From Chloroflexota bacterium (GTDB lineage: Bacteria; Chloroflexota; Anaerolineae; Aggregatilineales; UBA2796): a stretch of DNA of 64,000 nt. Under the pieces are notes generated by a model. That model ran no database searches. It worked only from the letters and a program-made list of their open reading frames with translations, and was not told where the DNA came from. The stretch spans positions 94,037 to 158,036 of the forward strand of contig JAJPHV010000015.1 of assembly GCA_021325095.1 (NCBI GenBank), read 5' to 3'. The stretch's first letter is position 1. Each line of letters starts with the position of its first letter. Shown here piece after piece: positions 62,708 to 64,000 of the stretch. The position numbers were made by a program, and so were the translations under genes.

Positions 62708-64000
62708 TTACTTCGTCGCTTCGCTCTGTCCGATCATGCCTTCCAGCAGTTCAGGCATGTACCAGATTTCCTTGTCAGTGGCGACTTTGCCATCGGCCAG
62801 GTACGGCTTACCGCTCTGGTAATTCAGCGGCCCTGTAAACAGGTTCACCTTGCCCGCGCCCAGGTCTTTGACAAAGCCTTCCAGGGTGGACTTCTGATCC
62901 GCCGTCAGCGCATCGCCATAGACGAAACCAACGTTGGACGTGTCGGGATTGTTGATGTCGTTCCAGTCTGGGCCAAGCCAATCCCAACTTTGCTTCCACT
63001 TGCCATCTTTGAAGTCGCTGATCAGCTTGAGGTAGGCTGGCCCCCAGTTGAAGTACGGCACGCCCAGGCACACCTTCGGGCCGAGTTCGCACGCGCCCTT
63101 ATAGTCGTAGGGAACCGCCCAGACCTTCTCGCCCTTGTCGGCACGCTGCTTCGCCACGACAATCGCTTCTGTCGTGTCGATGCCGGACATGACCACGTCC
63201 GCGCCGCCGTTGAAGAAGCTGTTGGCAACTTCCGTCGGGTCGAGCGTGACGCCTGGGATATTGAACCAGAAGCCGATCCACTTGACCTCAAACTTCAGTT
63301 CTTTCGGGTCGGCGTTACGATACTTCTGGTAGCAGTAACGCGCACCGAGATACGCCGAGGAAGCCAGGCGGCGCGTCTCGTCGTTGATGAGCGGCCCCAG
63401 ATAGCCGATGCTCTTGGCCTGGGTTGCCAGCGCCGCCGCGCAGCCGCCGACCATTTTCATATATTCCATGCGGCCCATGACGTTACCCTCGTTGCTCGGC
63501 GCAACGCCCTTGAGCACGTCATCGCCGGACACGTTGATGAACGTGAGGTCCGGGTACTTCTTGGCAACAGTCAGCGTGTCCGCCTGAAAAGCGTCCGAGG
63601 TCGTGAAGATCAGCTTTGCGCCTTCAGACTTCATGCCCTCGACAACCTGGTCAAGTGTGACGTTTGGTTGATCTGCCGGGTTGAGCTTCTCGACGATCAC
63701 CGACTTTACCCCGGGCAGTTTCTGCTCGACGTACTGCGAGGCGCGATAGTGCGCCTCGCTCCAGCCCTTGTCCTCTTTGGGGCCAACCAGCACGTAGCCC
63801 ACCACCAGTTGGCCGCCTGCAGAACCGGACGACGCAGCAGTCGTGGCCGCCATCGTGGGCGCCGCAGTGGGCGCAGGGGCGGTGGTGGCCGTCGCAGCCG
63901 GAGCCGCCGTTGTAGCGGCCATTGTGGGTGCAGCAGTGGCAGCGCCCTGAGCGGGCATGGCAGTCAGCTTGCCGCTCTTGAGGTCTTCGGCAGCCTGGGC
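62708..64000 (-). CDS. BMP-family ABC transporter substrate-binding protein, 5' end cut by window
   Basis: Frame open to the right edge, so the N-terminus is missing; 430 residues are visible. After a Thr/Ala/Pro-rich linker (TAAPTMAATTAAPA style) comes a PnrA/BMP-type domain: VVGYVLVGPKEDKGWSEAHY, IFTTSDAFQ, YPDLTFINVSGDD, GNVMGRMEYMKMVGGCAAA, IGYLGPLINDET, ADVVMSGIDTTEAI. Substrate-binding lipoproteins of this family usually serve nucleoside uptake. The transporter's permeases and ATPase would lie beyond the window. Confidence 0.92.
   Translation of the reverse strand, partial: AQAAEDLKSGKLTAMPAQGAATAAPTMAATTAAPAATATTAPAPTAAPTMAATTAASSGSAGGQLVVGYVLVGPKEDKGWSEAHYRASQYVEQKLPGVKSVIVEKLNPADQPNVTLDQVVEGMKSEGAKLIFTTSDAFQADTLTVAKKYPDLTFINVSGDDVLKGVAPSNEGNVMGRMEYMKMVGGCAAALATQAKSIGYLGPLINDETRRLASSAYLGARYCYQKYRNADPKELKFEVKWIGFWFNIPGVTLDPTEVANSFFNGGADVVMSGIDTTEAIVVAKQRADKGEKVWAVPYDYKGACELGPKVCLGVPYFNWGPAYLKLISDFKDGKWKQSWDWLGPDWNDINNPDTSNVGFVYGDALTADQKSTLEGFVKDLGAGKVNLFTGPLNYQSGKPYLADGKVATDKEIWYMPELLEGMIGQSEATK

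Overview
The window is a GC-rich bacterial chromosome segment of ordinary, densely packed genes on both strands. Gene content and style suggest a member of the Chloroflexota, probably Anaerolineae-like. This is an inference from several features: lipoproteins with long Thr/Pro linkers (TPTPTP type) after the lipobox, many soluble receiver-kinase fusions, a two-subunit glycine decarboxylase P-protein, frequent TTG/GTG starts with good Shine-Dalgarno sites, and families of short intergenic palindromic repeats. There is no rRNA, no CRISPR array, no prophage and no intact insertion sequence. Two tRNA genes are present: Gly-GCC and Leu-GAG.

Layout. 1-7096 (+): two MacB/FtsX-type permeases (the first cut by the window edge), a Gly/Asn-rich membrane protein with two SH3 domains, a phosphodiester-glycosidase-domain protein, and a PhoB-type regulator/kinase pair, mostly coupled by overlapping stop/start codons. 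7101-13320 (-): aroE, a lipoprotein subtilase and a double-FHA ABC transporter. 13492-24000: M20 and succinylglutamate-desuccinylase-like hydrolases, a pseudo-receiver/GAF protein, an RNA m5U methyltransferase, a glycosyltransferase, proline dehydrogenase and gcvPB/gcvPA. 24200-33600: a degenerate receiver with an in-frame stop and coding-like tail, a receiver-kinase, M32 carboxypeptidase, a membrane methyltransferase, a possible M15-like lipoprotein, a GH1 beta-glucosidase, a truncated four-helix-bundle gene, tandem DinB-fold proteins and a GNAT enzyme. 33641-43564: asnS, an M24-fold protein, threonine aldolase, a DUF711 protein, a TerB-like protein, hisS, a SufR-like regulator and an ErpA/IscA protein. 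43688-53387: tRNA-Gly, a TPR protein, plsX, a Lon N-domain protein, tRNA-Leu, a prepilin peptidase, hemerythrin, a lipoprotein, guaA-xpt and a long coiled-coil protein. 53560-64000: a DoxX protein, a three-gene phosphorelay cluster, a CapA-like lipoprotein, rplS, a C26 peptidase, murI and a truncated BMP-family transporter lipoprotein.

How it works together. Most of the window is housekeeping (translation, nucleotide salvage, lipid and wall precursors, amino-acid catabolism) mixed with signal transduction and envelope lipoproteins. Points that stand out are the regulator/receiver with a premature in-frame TAA, the small truncated four-helix-bundle gene, two families of palindromic repeats that sit at gene ends and sometimes supply stop codons or ribosome binding sites, the FHA-ABC/subtilase pair, the 1-7 kb envelope/two-component operon and the Fe-S regulator/carrier pair. 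I found no clear evidence for a wholly new multi-gene system; the findings below are ranked accordingly.
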